A stretch of 64,000 nt of DNA from Gimesia chilikensis (GTDB lineage Bacteria; Planctomycetota; Planctomycetia; Planctomycetales; Planctomycetaceae), in assembly GCF_007744075.1 (NCBI RefSeq), contig NZ_CP036266.1, positions 1 to 64,000 of the forward strand, read 5' to 3'. Below are positions 20,528-28,757 of the stretch, piece by piece. Within the stretch, counting starts at the first letter, position 1; each line of letters begins with the position of its first letter. A program made the position numbers and the translations under genes. The notes beneath the pieces were generated by a model. The model ran no database searches. It was not told the origin of the DNA and was given only the letters and a program-made list of their open reading frames with translations.

Positions 20528-21454
20528 ATGAGTGATTATCACATTTATCAAGATTATTCAGGTACATTAAAAACGAACATTTTTTATCAGCTTGCGGTTT
20601 CGATGGATGAAGATTTAGTAGAATTTGAGTATGCCGAAAGCGCAGGTTGGATTATCACACAAAAACGATCTCCAACTAAAAGCGAACTACTGTTAAAGGG
20701 AAGCCCTCAAAGCTGGCTGGATGCATCAATAATTGAAAGCAAAAAAACGAAAAAGCACCGTTGTTCAGCGGACAATTTACACGTCACGGAAGAGTATTTC
20801 ACAGACCTTAAAATCGAAATTCATAATGCCATTGAAGCAGAAATCATTCTATCTGATTTTAACTTTTCAATGGATGAGGAAGATCAGGCGTTCTTAGTGA
20901 CAGACAAATTTGCAGACAGAATAACCAAAAGTGGTCTGAAAGGTGCTGGATTTGTTCCAGTTACAATCAATTATTCTGATGCTGAAAATGAAAAATCAAT
21001 CCCCACTTTATTTGCTTTACAGTTTATGGGGCAAAATTGTTTACGGCCAACAAGTATCCAGGGAGCAAAGAACGCATGTCCCTTCTGTGGTCATGAACCC
21101 CTCATATGCCAAGAGTGTGGATTCGATAATTATATATGCCCCACCTGTCAGAAGCCTGCCTGGACGACTCAAAAAAATCACAAAGGATCAAATGATAAAC
21201 ACTTAATAGTTTCTCCGTTAAAACAGCGAGAAACTTTGGTCATGGAAGGCAGTAAATGGGACGGTTCTGACTTTGTGTATGCTGGGGGGAACTCTCTGGT
21301 TTACAATAACTTGATTTCTCAACGCGCGTTAGACTGGTTGCTCAGTATCCACGCAGTTCACTTTTGCGCACGCCCTATTCAGGTCTGCATTGATGGTATG
21401 ACTGACCAACAGCTCGAAATGTTAGCAACAGTTCAGAAACCAATCGTTTCGTAG
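20528..21454 (+). CDS. Zinc-ribbon protein of unknown function
   Basis: A 308-residue soluble protein. Start chosen at ATG 20528, preceded by AAGG 8 nt upstream; an in-frame TTG at 20498 is less likely. Two or three CxxC pairs sit close together at about residues 187-214 (CPFCGHEPLICQECG, YICPTCQ), as in a zinc ribbon or zinc-bound knuckle pair. The rest has no recognised enzyme motif; the SGLKGAGFVPVTI segment recalls the myxobacterial double-CxxCG group, a weak lead. Base use is visibly more A/T-rich than in all neighbouring genes, which suggests recent transfer. It is the only plus-strand gene in this accessory patch. Confidence 0.65.
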   Translation: MSDYHIYQDYSGTLKTNIFYQLAVSMDEDLVEFEYAESAGWIITQKRSPTKSELLLKGSPQSWLDASIIESKKTKKHRCSADNLHVTEEYFTDLKIEIHNAIEAEIILSDFNFSMDEEDQAFLVTDKFADRITKSGLKGAGFVPVTINYSDAENEKSIPTLFALQFMGQNCLRPTSIQGAKNACPFCGHEPLICQECGFDNYICPTCQKPAWTTQKNHKGSNDKHLIVSPLKQRETLVMEGSKWDGSDFVYAGGNSLVYNNLISQRALDWLLSIHAVHFCARPIQVCIDGMTDQQLEMLATVQKPIVS

Positions 21455-21566
21455 AAATGGTGATGAAAGCAACGATCGCTAACTCAAGCTTGAACCTGCC
21501 GCTCATTACATCAGATACAATCCGAATACGTGATCGAAATCGGTTTTAGAAAAATGGAGCCTGCCT

Positions 21567-21674
21567 CTACCGTAACTGCCCATCAATCCAGTTGGCCATT
21601 TTGGCGCCTCTCTGTTTGACGATTAGCGTGACGGGGACATTCGCTTTTTCCAGTGCGGCGACCATTGTGCGAGC
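21567..21674 (-). pseudogene. 3'-end remnant of an alpha/beta-hydrolase gene (copy 2)
   Basis: The minus strand reads ARTMVAALEKANVPVTLIVK then QRGAKMANWIDGQLR and a stop. It matches SRTMVAALEKANVPVTLIVK through MADWIDAQLQ of the intact gene, with an in-frame 33-nt deletion that removes the segment containing the catalytic histidine (GGGHPWP). It shares the DGQL change with copy 1. No homology continues upstream. Confidence 0.82.
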
Positions 21675-21689
21675 TGGTGGTGATTCCCA

Positions 21690-22415
21690 TCATGTTGGAG
21701 TGTCAACTTCGTCCCAGTTGAGGGGATCCATAAAATTCACAAGCCAGTTCAGGGCATGGTTCCTCTGTTCAACGACTCCCACCATAGGACAGAGCGACAC
21801 TGGAGTATCGGATTCATTTCGCCAGTCAAAATCCTGAGGAATACAGAGCTCCTTGATATAAGCGTCGCGTATGGCCCAGAGGATCTTCATGGATAAATCT
21901 TGCGCATCGAGCAGGGTTCTTGTAGGAAGAAGCCTGGCGTTCTTAATGAACTCCGGGTCTGCCTCCGCTTCTTTCATAGTCTTACCCAGCAGAGGAACGT
22001 CGCACATGCTTGAAGGCCAGGGTAAATCAGGTAATCTTTCCAGCGCCCAAAGCATGACCCAAAGGCTCTCCAACCGCCAGACAAAACCAAGTGAGGTATC
22101 CTGATCAGGTTCTGGATCGTCCATGTATGCTTGCTCCTGTGGGCTCAGATAACTCAGAAGGTTATTATCCGTCAGGATGTTCCGGGATTTCTCCCAATCG
22201 TAGCCGTCAGCTCGTAATACTACAGCCCACAGCACAAGAGCGCGTCGGGCTACGTCATCAGCCGTTTGAACATTTACTTGCTCATCGTCATCAACGTAAA
22301 GTGAGATCCTTGCGTCACCCCACATGGGAACTTTACGCTCATCAAGAATTTGTCTTGAACGATCTGCTCGTTCCTTTTGCCTGCTGGTAGGTCCCGGTTC
22401 AGATATCACAGTCAT
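21690..22415 (-). CDS. DUF4272 domain-containing protein
   Basis: A 241-residue soluble protein. The family pattern is visible: RSRQILDERKVPMWGDARIS near the N-terminus, DDVARRALVLWAVVLRADGYDW, LSPQEQAYMDDPEPDQ, VWRLESLWVMLWALERLPDLPW and MCDVPLLGKT, all typical DUF4272 blocks. The function is unknown; members often occur in variable regions with toxin/immunity-type genes. Start chosen at ATG 22415 although the purine-rich AAGGAG lies only 1-2 nt ahead; an in-frame TTG at 22445 is the alternative. It sits between remnant 2 and the intact hydrolase. Confidence 0.8.
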   Translation of the reverse strand: MTVISEPGPTSRQKERADRSRQILDERKVPMWGDARISLYVDDDEQVNVQTADDVARRALVLWAVVLRADGYDWEKSRNILTDNNLLSYLSPQEQAYMDDPEPDQDTSLGFVWRLESLWVMLWALERLPDLPWPSSMCDVPLLGKTMKEAEADPEFIKNARLLPTRTLLDAQDLSMKILWAIRDAYIKELCIPQDFDWRNESDTPVSLCPMVGVVEQRNHALNWLVNFMDPLNWDEVDTPT

Positions 22416-22525
22416 TCTCCTTTTTGAGCTCAACGTTCCAGGCAATCGTATTGTTGGATCAACAGATGGTCGTTGTAATGCAAGGAATTATAAACGAATG
22501 TTCTGTACCAGAGTATAATACTTTG

Positions 22526-23455
22526 CTACGGTTCTGAAACCTGGGTTTCTTTTGGTTGCAACTGCGCATCAATCCAGTCGGCCATTTTGGCGACTTCTTC
22601 GTGGATAGTCGGCCATGGATGACCGCCTCCCTGTTTGACGATCAGCGTGACGGGGACGTTCGCTTTTTCCAGTGCCGCGACCATCGTGCGTGACTGTTGA
22701 ATGGGAACGGTGAAGTCGGCGGTGCCGTGAATCAGCAGGAACGGAGGCAGGCCGGGCTGAACCAGGCGGGCGGGGGAGAATGAGGTGCGGAGTTCGTCCA
22801 GCTTCTGTTCGTCGATGGTCTCCGCGCCTTTGGGGGTGATCAGTTGGCGGATGGCTTGCGAGAGACGATCGCTGCCGGTGATGTCGAGTTTCAGGCCGCC
22901 ATAATTCATCAGGTCGGTGGGGGGAAAGAAGACGGCGACAGCTTTGACGCGGGTTTTGGCAGTGGGTTCGGCAGCGGAGACAGCGGCCATGCAGGCGAGG
23001 TGGCCTCCCGCGGAAGCACCGAGCAGAGCCAGGCGATCCGGATCGATTTTATATTCGCCGGCATGGGCTTTGACCCAGAGGATGCCGCGGTTCACATTCT
23101 CGAGCATTTCGGGTCCGTTGAATTTGTCAATGGATCCAGGTCGGATGGCGAAAATGGTGTAGCCGCGACTGCAGAAGATATCGAACATCTGTGCCCGCTC
23201 GTGATCGCGGAGTTTGCCTCGGTCCGAGTGATACGCGCCGGAAACCACATCGACAATCGCCAGGCCGTTGGACTTGCCGGTGGGGGTGAAGATATCCATC
23301 AACAGTCCCACGCCGTGCACTTCCGCGTAGACGACATTTTTCTGTTGCTGATAGAGTGCCACGGGCTGTTCAGCCGCGTTAACCGGTTTGCTGACAGGGA
23401 CTAAGAGCAGTAAAGCACAGAGAGACAGAGTTCGCACGCATGAAACCATCGACAT
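22526..23455 (-). CDS. Secreted alpha/beta-hydrolase (esterase-like)
   Basis: A 309-residue protein with a signal peptide (VRTLSLCALLLLVPVSKPVNA). The nucleophile elbow is GASAGG, the acid is in HGTADFTVP and the catalytic histidine in GGGHPWP, giving a full Ser-Asp-His triad. The oxyanion strand reads DVVSGAYHSDRG rather than HGGG, so it belongs to the BD-FAE/prolyl-oligopeptidase-like side of the fold. Substrate unknown, probably an ester in the periplasm. Its last codons also occur as two remnants to the left (19905-19979, 21567-21674). Confidence 0.88.
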   Translation of the reverse strand: MSMVSCVRTLSLCALLLLVPVSKPVNAAEQPVALYQQQKNVVYAEVHGVGLLMDIFTPTGKSNGLAIVDVVSGAYHSDRGKLRDHERAQMFDIFCSRGYTIFAIRPGSIDKFNGPEMLENVNRGILWVKAHAGEYKIDPDRLALLGASAGGHLACMAAVSAAEPTAKTRVKAVAVFFPPTDLMNYGGLKLDITGSDRLSQAIRQLITPKGAETIDEQKLDELRTSFSPARLVQPGLPPFLLIHGTADFTVPIQQSRTMVAALEKANVPVTLIVKQGGGHPWPTIHEEVAKMADWIDAQLQPKETQVSEP

Positions 23456-23644
23456 AAAATCGGACCTGATCGCGGAATTGATAAATAAAAAGAACGACTT
23501 TACGAATCTTACCAGACAGGGGCAGTGTTTCGAAACAAAAAAAACGAACCGGGAGGCTGCCGGTTCTTACCGGAAAAGTCTCGCATTTGTTTCAGAAAAA
23601 CGGCTAAAATGAAGTGGAACACGAAATTTTCAGAGGTTGCGCGC

Positions 23645-25009
23645 ATGACAGGTAAAGACAGACAGCGATTCGGCAGCATCTCCCGGCGCGATTTCATGCG
23701 TCTCTCGGCCCTGGGTGTGCTGGGAACCGGAATGTCCGGCTGGATGAGACGGCTGGCAGCAGAGACGGCGCAGAATCCAGAGCGCAAACGTTCGTGTATT
23801 CTGCTCTGGATGTCGGGTGGGCCCAGTCAGTGCGACACTTTCGATCTGAAGCCGGACCATGAGAACGGCGGTCCTTTCAAACCGATCGACACTTCTGTCC
23901 CCGGAATTCAGATTTCGGAGCATTTGCCTCAGTTGGCGAAGGCGATGCAGCACCTGGTGCCGATTCGCTCCATGAGTACCAAAGAGGGCGATCATACGCG
24001 GGCGACATATTTATTACGCACCGGTTATCTGCCCTCGGGTCCGCTGAGTTATCCGGCCATCGGTTCGCTGTTGAGTAAAGAGCTGGGGCGTGATGAATCC
24101 GAGCTGCCGAACTTTGTGAGTATAGCCCCGAACAAAACATTGAGTCCCAACGCGTATGGTCCCGGATTTCTCGGACCCCAGTATGCGCCACTGGTTGTGG
24201 GTGAAGGGGCGGGCTTCGTGCAGAACGACGAGATGAATCTGGATGCGGCTCTGAAAGTGAAAAACCTGGAACTGTCTCAGGGAATCAACCGGAAGCAGGC
24301 GGATGCCCGGCTCTCGATTCTCAAGGACCTGGAAGATGATTTTCAGGCAACCCATCCGGGAGTGCCGACCAGCAGTCATCGGAGTGCGTATGCCGCTGCG
24401 GTGCGGATGATGCGTTCCAAGGCGATCGAAGCGTTTCAACTGGACCAGGAACCGGATGCCCTGCGGGACGCCTACGGTCGGAACCGGTTTGGCCAGGGAT
24501 GTCTGCTCGCCCGGCGGCTCGTCGAACAGGGAGTTCCCTTTGTCGAGGTTTCGCTTAACGGGGTGCAGGGTTCGAACGCGTTCGGCTGGGACACGCACCA
24601 GGATAATTTCGAAGCCGTCAAAAGTCTGAGTGAAGTGCTCGACCCGGGCTGGGGAACGTTGATGAGCGACCTGGAACAACGGGGGCTGTTGGATTCGACG
24701 CTGGTAGTGTGGATGGGTGAATTCGGTCGTACGCCGAAGATTAACCAGAACACGGGTCGCGATCATTTTCCCGCAGCCTGGTCCACGGTGATCGGCGGTG
24801 GTGGGATTCGCGGCGGACAGGTGGTTGGCAAGACCAGCGAGGACGGTATGAAAGTCACCGATCAGCCGATTACGGTTCCCGATCTGATGGCCACGATCTG
24901 TAAAGCACTGGGCCTCGATCCGGAGAAGCAGAACATGTCGAACATCGGCCGCCCGATTCCATTGGCTGACCATGGTGCGACGCCGATTGGTTCGATTTTG
25001 AAGGGGTGA
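23645..25009 (+). CDS. Tat-exported DUF1501 protein
   Basis: A 454-residue planctomycete-type DUF1501 protein, an alkaline-phosphatase-like fold of unknown role, often found with DUF1549/DUF1553 partners. Start chosen at ATG 23645, which has AGAGG 8 nt upstream and gives MTGKDRQRFGSISRRDFMRL; the twin-arginine motif SRRDFMRL and the hydrophobic LSALGVLGTGM segment form a Tat signal. Family blocks seen: ILLWMSGGPSQCDTFDLKP, the histidine-rich FGWDTHQDNF, VVWMGEFGRTPKIN and GRDHFPAAW. An upstream in-frame ATG at 23609 is possible. No DUF1549 or DUF1553 gene is adjacent. A 183-bp repeat follows after 5 nt. Confidence 0.88.
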   Translation: MTGKDRQRFGSISRRDFMRLSALGVLGTGMSGWMRRLAAETAQNPERKRSCILLWMSGGPSQCDTFDLKPDHENGGPFKPIDTSVPGIQISEHLPQLAKAMQHLVPIRSMSTKEGDHTRATYLLRTGYLPSGPLSYPAIGSLLSKELGRDESELPNFVSIAPNKTLSPNAYGPGFLGPQYAPLVVGEGAGFVQNDEMNLDAALKVKNLELSQGINRKQADARLSILKDLEDDFQATHPGVPTSSHRSAYAAAVRMMRSKAIEAFQLDQEPDALRDAYGRNRFGQGCLLARRLVEQGVPFVEVSLNGVQGSNAFGWDTHQDNFEAVKSLSEVLDPGWGTLMSDLEQRGLLDSTLVVWMGEFGRTPKINQNTGRDHFPAAWSTVIGGGGIRGGQVVGKTSEDGMKVTDQPITVPDLMATICKALGLDPEKQNMSNIGRPIPLADHGATPIGSILKG

Positions 25010-25014
25010 GCTTC

Positions 25015-25197
25015 TTAGACATTGATTCGTTACTCTGTTGTGGAATGTCAGAGTGAGCTGAGACCTCCTGCTCGCTGCGCTCGGCCCGAATTTTATTCGG
25101 GCTTACCCTCTGATTCGATGATATTTGCCTGGCACATTGTGAGAGTGAGTTGGATTTGAATGCTGCCAGGCGGGCGACCACACAGGGTCGCCCCTAC
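25015..25197. repeat. 183-bp hairpin repeat, copy A
   Basis: Nearly the same as 26566-26748 at both ends, with a variable middle of about 35 bp. It contains two palindromes: GCCCGAAT/ATTCGGGC with a 3-nt loop (25084-25102) and GGGCGACC/GGTCGCCC with a 6-nt loop (25172-25193), followed by CCTAC. In copy B the first stem reads GCCCGGAT/ATCCGGGC, a paired change that keeps the stem. Confidence 0.85.
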
Positions 25198-25228
25198 GTG
25201 AGATTCCTGCAAAAGGAAACGGAAGAGA

Positions 25229-26308
25229 ATGGTTTACCGTGGTTGCTCGAAATTTGTGAAGCAGGGTCTGTGCTTGCTGTGTTTCGTGGCGGTTTTTGTC
25301 TGCAGCTTCAGTCGGGGCTGGTGTGATGAAAGAGGAGAGACAGAAGCGCTCACGATTGAGTCGATCACCCGGCGGATTCAGGATACGAAGGACAGGCTGC
25401 TGCGGGATTCGCAGGGGCTTTCGCTGACGTATACGTTGGGGGCCTTTGCAAATCCGGAGTTCGAATTTGGATTGTCCGGGAACGCCACGATCTGCAATAT
25501 CATCAAGTGGCCTGAACTGTATATCGATGTGACGGGCGTGAACGTGGAAGACGGTTCGCTGTTTCATCGGACATCCGTTTACGATTTCCTGCATCACCGG
25601 ACCGTTGCCCTGGATCCGCAGAGTCAGAAAGCGACCATCTACCCGGCGCGATTTTTCTTTTCGTCTGGCCATTCAGACTATTACAAGTATCTCCACATGG
25701 CTGAGGGACACCAGTTCTATCGTGATGGAGTGCCCTTCACACAGGAACCGACCGTTCCGGAGTGCTTTGCGAGGGGAGACTACCACGTCGCGGGAATAGA
25801 AGAGATTGACGGTGAGCGGTGCGTGCATCTACAGAAGCCGGGCGATGATATCTGGATTTCGTTGGACCATGGCGAATACGTTCACAAACGTGAGATGACG
25901 TCCGGTCCGGGTGAGCCGCACCCCGTGGAAACGCGGGTACTCAGCTATCGCCTCGTCGATCCCTCGACAGACTTCTGGATTCCGCAACGGATTCGGCGCA
26001 AGGATTATTACGGTCCAGCTGACGATCCAGACAAGCAGGGGCAGGTGAAACTGGGCCTGGAGATCAACGTCACCGAGGTGTCACAGGGGGGGATCGATGA
26101 AGCGATCTTCGTCCTGAATATTCCGGTCGGTTACCATGTTTCAGATCTGCTTGTGGAAGAAAAATATTACGTCAAGCAGACGGCATTTGAAAAACTGATG
26201 GATGGTTCTCACTGGATCATTTCCACACTGATCGTGCTGGCCCTGCTGATCGTGGTGCCCTTGATCAGCTTTCTGTTGTATTCCCGGCGACAGGCTCGTG
26301 TGGAGTAA
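25229..26308 (+). CDS. Membrane-anchored exported protein of unknown function
   Basis: A 359-residue protein with an N-terminal signal (GLCLLCFVAVFVCSFSRG), a large extracytoplasmic domain and a C-terminal membrane helix (ISTLIVLALLIVVPLISFLL) ending in a basic tail. The N-terminal part has SITRRIQDTKDRLLRDSQGL, followed by a beta-rich domain with VHLQKPGDDIWISLDHGEYV, resembling the outer-membrane-lipoprotein-carrier-like folds often seen in planctomycetes, a weak likeness. It lies alone between two copies of the 183-bp repeat. Confidence 0.7.
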   Translation: MVYRGCSKFVKQGLCLLCFVAVFVCSFSRGWCDERGETEALTIESITRRIQDTKDRLLRDSQGLSLTYTLGAFANPEFEFGLSGNATICNIIKWPELYIDVTGVNVEDGSLFHRTSVYDFLHHRTVALDPQSQKATIYPARFFFSSGHSDYYKYLHMAEGHQFYRDGVPFTQEPTVPECFARGDYHVAGIEEIDGERCVHLQKPGDDIWISLDHGEYVHKREMTSGPGEPHPVETRVLSYRLVDPSTDFWIPQRIRRKDYYGPADDPDKQGQVKLGLEINVTEVSQGGIDEAIFVLNIPVGYHVSDLLVEEKYYVKQTAFEKLMDGSHWIISTLIVLALLIVVPLISFLLYSRRQARVE

Positions 26309-26565
26309 CCGGGGTTGCATGCGATTCAGAAACAGAATTCGATCTCATTTGCTGTAGGGCGCGGGCCTATGTGCCCGCCCGCCTGGAGACGTGCGGATGA
26401 TTGTCTCCTTCTCATGGAAACAGAAAAATCCTCGAAAAGGAGTTCATATCACTGTATCGATAGCGCGGGCGACCACGCAGGGTCGCCCCTACACAAGAGA
26501 ATTGGTTAAATGCAACACAGTCCGTTTCCTGCTCATTCTTCAAAGGGGACGTGTCCCCGAACCTG
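26309..26565. repeat. Intergenic patchwork of short palindromes
   Basis: Three different palindromic units lie between the membrane protein and repeat B: GCGGGC/GCCCGC (26361-26378), GGGCGACC/GGTCGCCC (26467-26488, followed by CCTAC as in the larger repeat) and GGGGAC/GTCCCC (26545-26558). A stretch beginning AAATGCAACACAGTCCGTTT (26505-26524) recurs, diverged, near 34400. No gene is seen here; frames across this region are made of repeat sequence. Confidence 0.7.
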
Positions 26566-26748
26566 TTAGAGCTTGATTCGATGCTCTGTTGTGGAATGTC
26601 AGAGTGAGCTGAGACCTCCTGCTCGCTGCGCTCGGCCCGGATTGCATCCGGGCTTACCCATTGTTTTGAGGAGGTTCTCTGGGCCCCTTGAGAGAGTGAG
26701 TTGGATTTGAATGCTGCCAGGCGGGCGACCACGCAGGGTCGCCCCTAC
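26566..26748. repeat. 183-bp hairpin repeat, copy B
   Basis: Same length and same ends as copy A (25015-25197). Contains GCCCGGAT/ATCCGGGC with loop TGC and GGGCGACC/GGTCGCCC. The two copies lie on either side of the membrane protein at 25229-26308. Confidence 0.85.
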
Positions 26749-26773
26749 TTCTCGATTACAGTTCTTCACTCAA

Positions 26774-27004
26774 TCAGAACAAACTGTAGATCAGGATCTG
26801 AATCGTTAATGCGAGGCCGGCCCAGACTTTGAGGTTCTGGTACCAGTGGGTGGCATTTTCCGGGGTTGTGTTTTCGCGGGGGAGACTCAGGACCCAGACC
26901 AGGACGGCGATCAGTGTGCCGACAAACAGGGCCCGTACGCACCAGAGGGGAATCTGGACGACCAGATCGCGGACGAAATTTCCAATGTGATGCAGTGGGG
27001 TCAT
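26774..27004 (-). CDS. Small two-helix membrane protein coupled to the symporter
   Basis: A 76-residue protein with two predicted membrane helices (about residues 16-41, PLWCVRALFVGTLIAVLVWV, and 58-76, VWAGLALTIQILIYSLF). Its ATG overlaps the symporter stop codon (ATGA, 27001-27004), so it should be translated with the symporter. This suggests an accessory subunit or assembly factor of the transporter. I do not recognise the family. It is too short for confident annotation by homology. Confidence 0.7.
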   Translation of the reverse strand: MTPLHHIGNFVRDLVVQIPLWCVRALFVGTLIAVLVWVLSLPRENTTPENATHWYQNLKVWAGLALTIQILIYSLF

Positions 27005-28602
27005 GCTTCACCTCTCTGGGGCTGGAGACTGAAGACCAGGCCGTCGATTTTTTCTTTGGGCTCGGGTTTGGTACACAGGCTGATGATTACAATCAGCGAG
27101 AATGAAACGACAAACGCCCAGATCGAAAAGTAGAGGAACGGTTCGGAGATCTGGAACAGGGGCTCGAGGCCCAGGGCGGTGTAGACGTCGGGCTGATTCA
27201 AGGCGAACAGGGTGATCGAGAAACAGACGCCGACGAGGAATCCGGTCAGGGCGGCGATGCCGGTCGCCCGTCTCCAGAGCAGGCCGGTAATCAGCAGAGC
27301 GAATGCGGGTCCCTGGAAGAAGGCCATCAGCGTCTGGAAAATGGTGTAGATGCCTTCGCTGCGGTTCATCAGGAAGAAGGAAAAGCCGACGGCCCAGATC
27401 ACGAGCAAAAACGTGACCACGCGACCTACCATGAGCAGGGAGACATCGCTGGCGTCCCGGCGATAGAAGCGTTTGTAAAAGTCGTTGGAGACGATGGTCG
27501 AGGCGGAGTTGAGATACGAGTCGATGCTGGACATCAGCGCTGCCAGGAACGCGGCGAGAAACAGCCCTTTAAGACCGACAGGCAGCAGATGTGAAATCAG
27601 TTCGGGGAAGGCCTGGTCTCCATCGGTCAGTTCGGGGAATTTGATAAAGGCGATCAGGCCGGGCACCGCGACGACGACCGGGACCAGATTTTTAAGCAGG
27701 GCTCCCCAGACATACGCGGCCTTGGCTTCGAATTCACTGGCGGCCCCTAACGAACGCTGCACGATGGCCTGGTTACCGATCCAGTAAGCGGGGCTCAGAA
27801 TCAGAGCCAGGCCGAAGAAGATCCCGGTCCAGGGGAAGGGTGTGTCTGCATCAGCGGGCAGGATCAGCGAGGTGTGCAGCAGGTCCTCCTCTTCTGTTTC
27901 AGGAGCCTGTTCCATTGCCACGCCATCCACGGGTTCCATTTTCTGGGCCAGTTCCCGTTCTCTGATCTTGGCCTGAAATTCGTCGATACCGCCGACATCG
28001 ATGATGCCGATCACCAGGACCAGCAGGCAACCGCCGATCATGATGATGCACTGAATCATGTCGGTGTAGACCACGGCGGCGAGTCCGCCGGAGATGGTAT
28101 AGATGCCGACGAGGACCGCGGTGAGATAGATGCAGGCATCGACGCTCATGCCCAGGTGCAGGCTCATCATTTTCGCAGAGGCCAGGAGCATGATGCCGAG
28201 GTTGCAGGCCATGAAGATGATCCAGCAGAGGGCCAGCGCGGAACGGACAGAGACGTTAAACCGCCGTTCCATGTATTCGGGAATCGTGGTTACGCCACTC
28301 CGCCAGAAAAAGGGAATGAACACGAATGCCCCGATGATCATTGCGGGAACGCAGCCAATCCATTCGAAGTTACCAACAGCGAGACCATGCGAGAAGGCAG
28401 CGCCTCCGGTGCCGATGATGTCCACGGCACCGATGTCGGTCGCGACAAGTGACATGCCGATGGCCCACCAGGGGAGGCGGCGACCGGCGAGAAAGTAATC
28501 CGAACCGGTTTTAATCTTGGAGCCGATGTAGAGTCCCAGCCCCAGCGTTCCGATCAGATAGGCGAAGATGACGGCGTAATCGAGAGACGACAGTGTCTGC
28601 AT
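27001..28602 (-). CDS. Sodium:solute symporter (SSS) family transporter
   Basis: A 533-residue membrane transporter of the SSS family, which uses the sodium gradient to import a solute. The start is ATG 28602, preceded by GGTGAG; an in-frame extension to 28662 looks artificial. About 13 helices are visible. Family blocks: ADYFLAGR-like GSDYFLAGRRLPWWAIGMS, IGTGGAAFSHG, and FLAALMSSIDSYLNSASTI, which includes the sodium-site serines. There is an unusual charged loop of about 60 residues (GVAMEQAPETEEEDLL region) before the seventh helix block. The substrate cannot be read from sequence; SGLT-like sugar transport is a common guess in planctomycetes. A small membrane gene overlaps its stop. Confidence 0.9.
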   Translation of the reverse strand: MQTLSSLDYAVIFAYLIGTLGLGLYIGSKIKTGSDYFLAGRRLPWWAIGMSLVATDIGAVDIIGTGGAAFSHGLAVGNFEWIGCVPAMIIGAFVFIPFFWRSGVTTIPEYMERRFNVSVRSALALCWIIFMACNLGIMLLASAKMMSLHLGMSVDACIYLTAVLVGIYTISGGLAAVVYTDMIQCIIMIGGCLLVLVIGIIDVGGIDEFQAKIRERELAQKMEPVDGVAMEQAPETEEEDLLHTSLILPADADTPFPWTGIFFGLALILSPAYWIGNQAIVQRSLGAASEFEAKAAYVWGALLKNLVPVVVAVPGLIAFIKFPELTDGDQAFPELISHLLPVGLKGLFLAAFLAALMSSIDSYLNSASTIVSNDFYKRFYRRDASDVSLLMVGRVVTFLLVIWAVGFSFFLMNRSEGIYTIFQTLMAFFQGPAFALLITGLLWRRATGIAALTGFLVGVCFSITLFALNQPDVYTALGLEPLFQISEPFLYFSIWAFVVSFSLIVIISLCTKPEPKEKIDGLVFSLQPQRGEA

Positions 28603-28757
28603 AAGGATCTCACCCTGGTAGCATTGTGGCCTGGGAAGAAGACAGGTTGATACTGCAGGCACTCACGAGCGTTGGGGCCTGTTGATTCCACCATACAGCG
28701 TCTCGCAGGAAAAATCGACTCAACACCGGGGATTTCATGAGAGAGCCCGGCGGGTGA

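Noticed and set aside
24870..26732. Two near-identical open frames (24870-25181 and 26412-26732, minus strand) starting MVARLAAFKSNSL
   Set aside because: They are read from the two 183-bp hairpin repeats; the similarity comes from the repeat DNA, not from a gene family. A related frame at 34286-34513 has the same origin.
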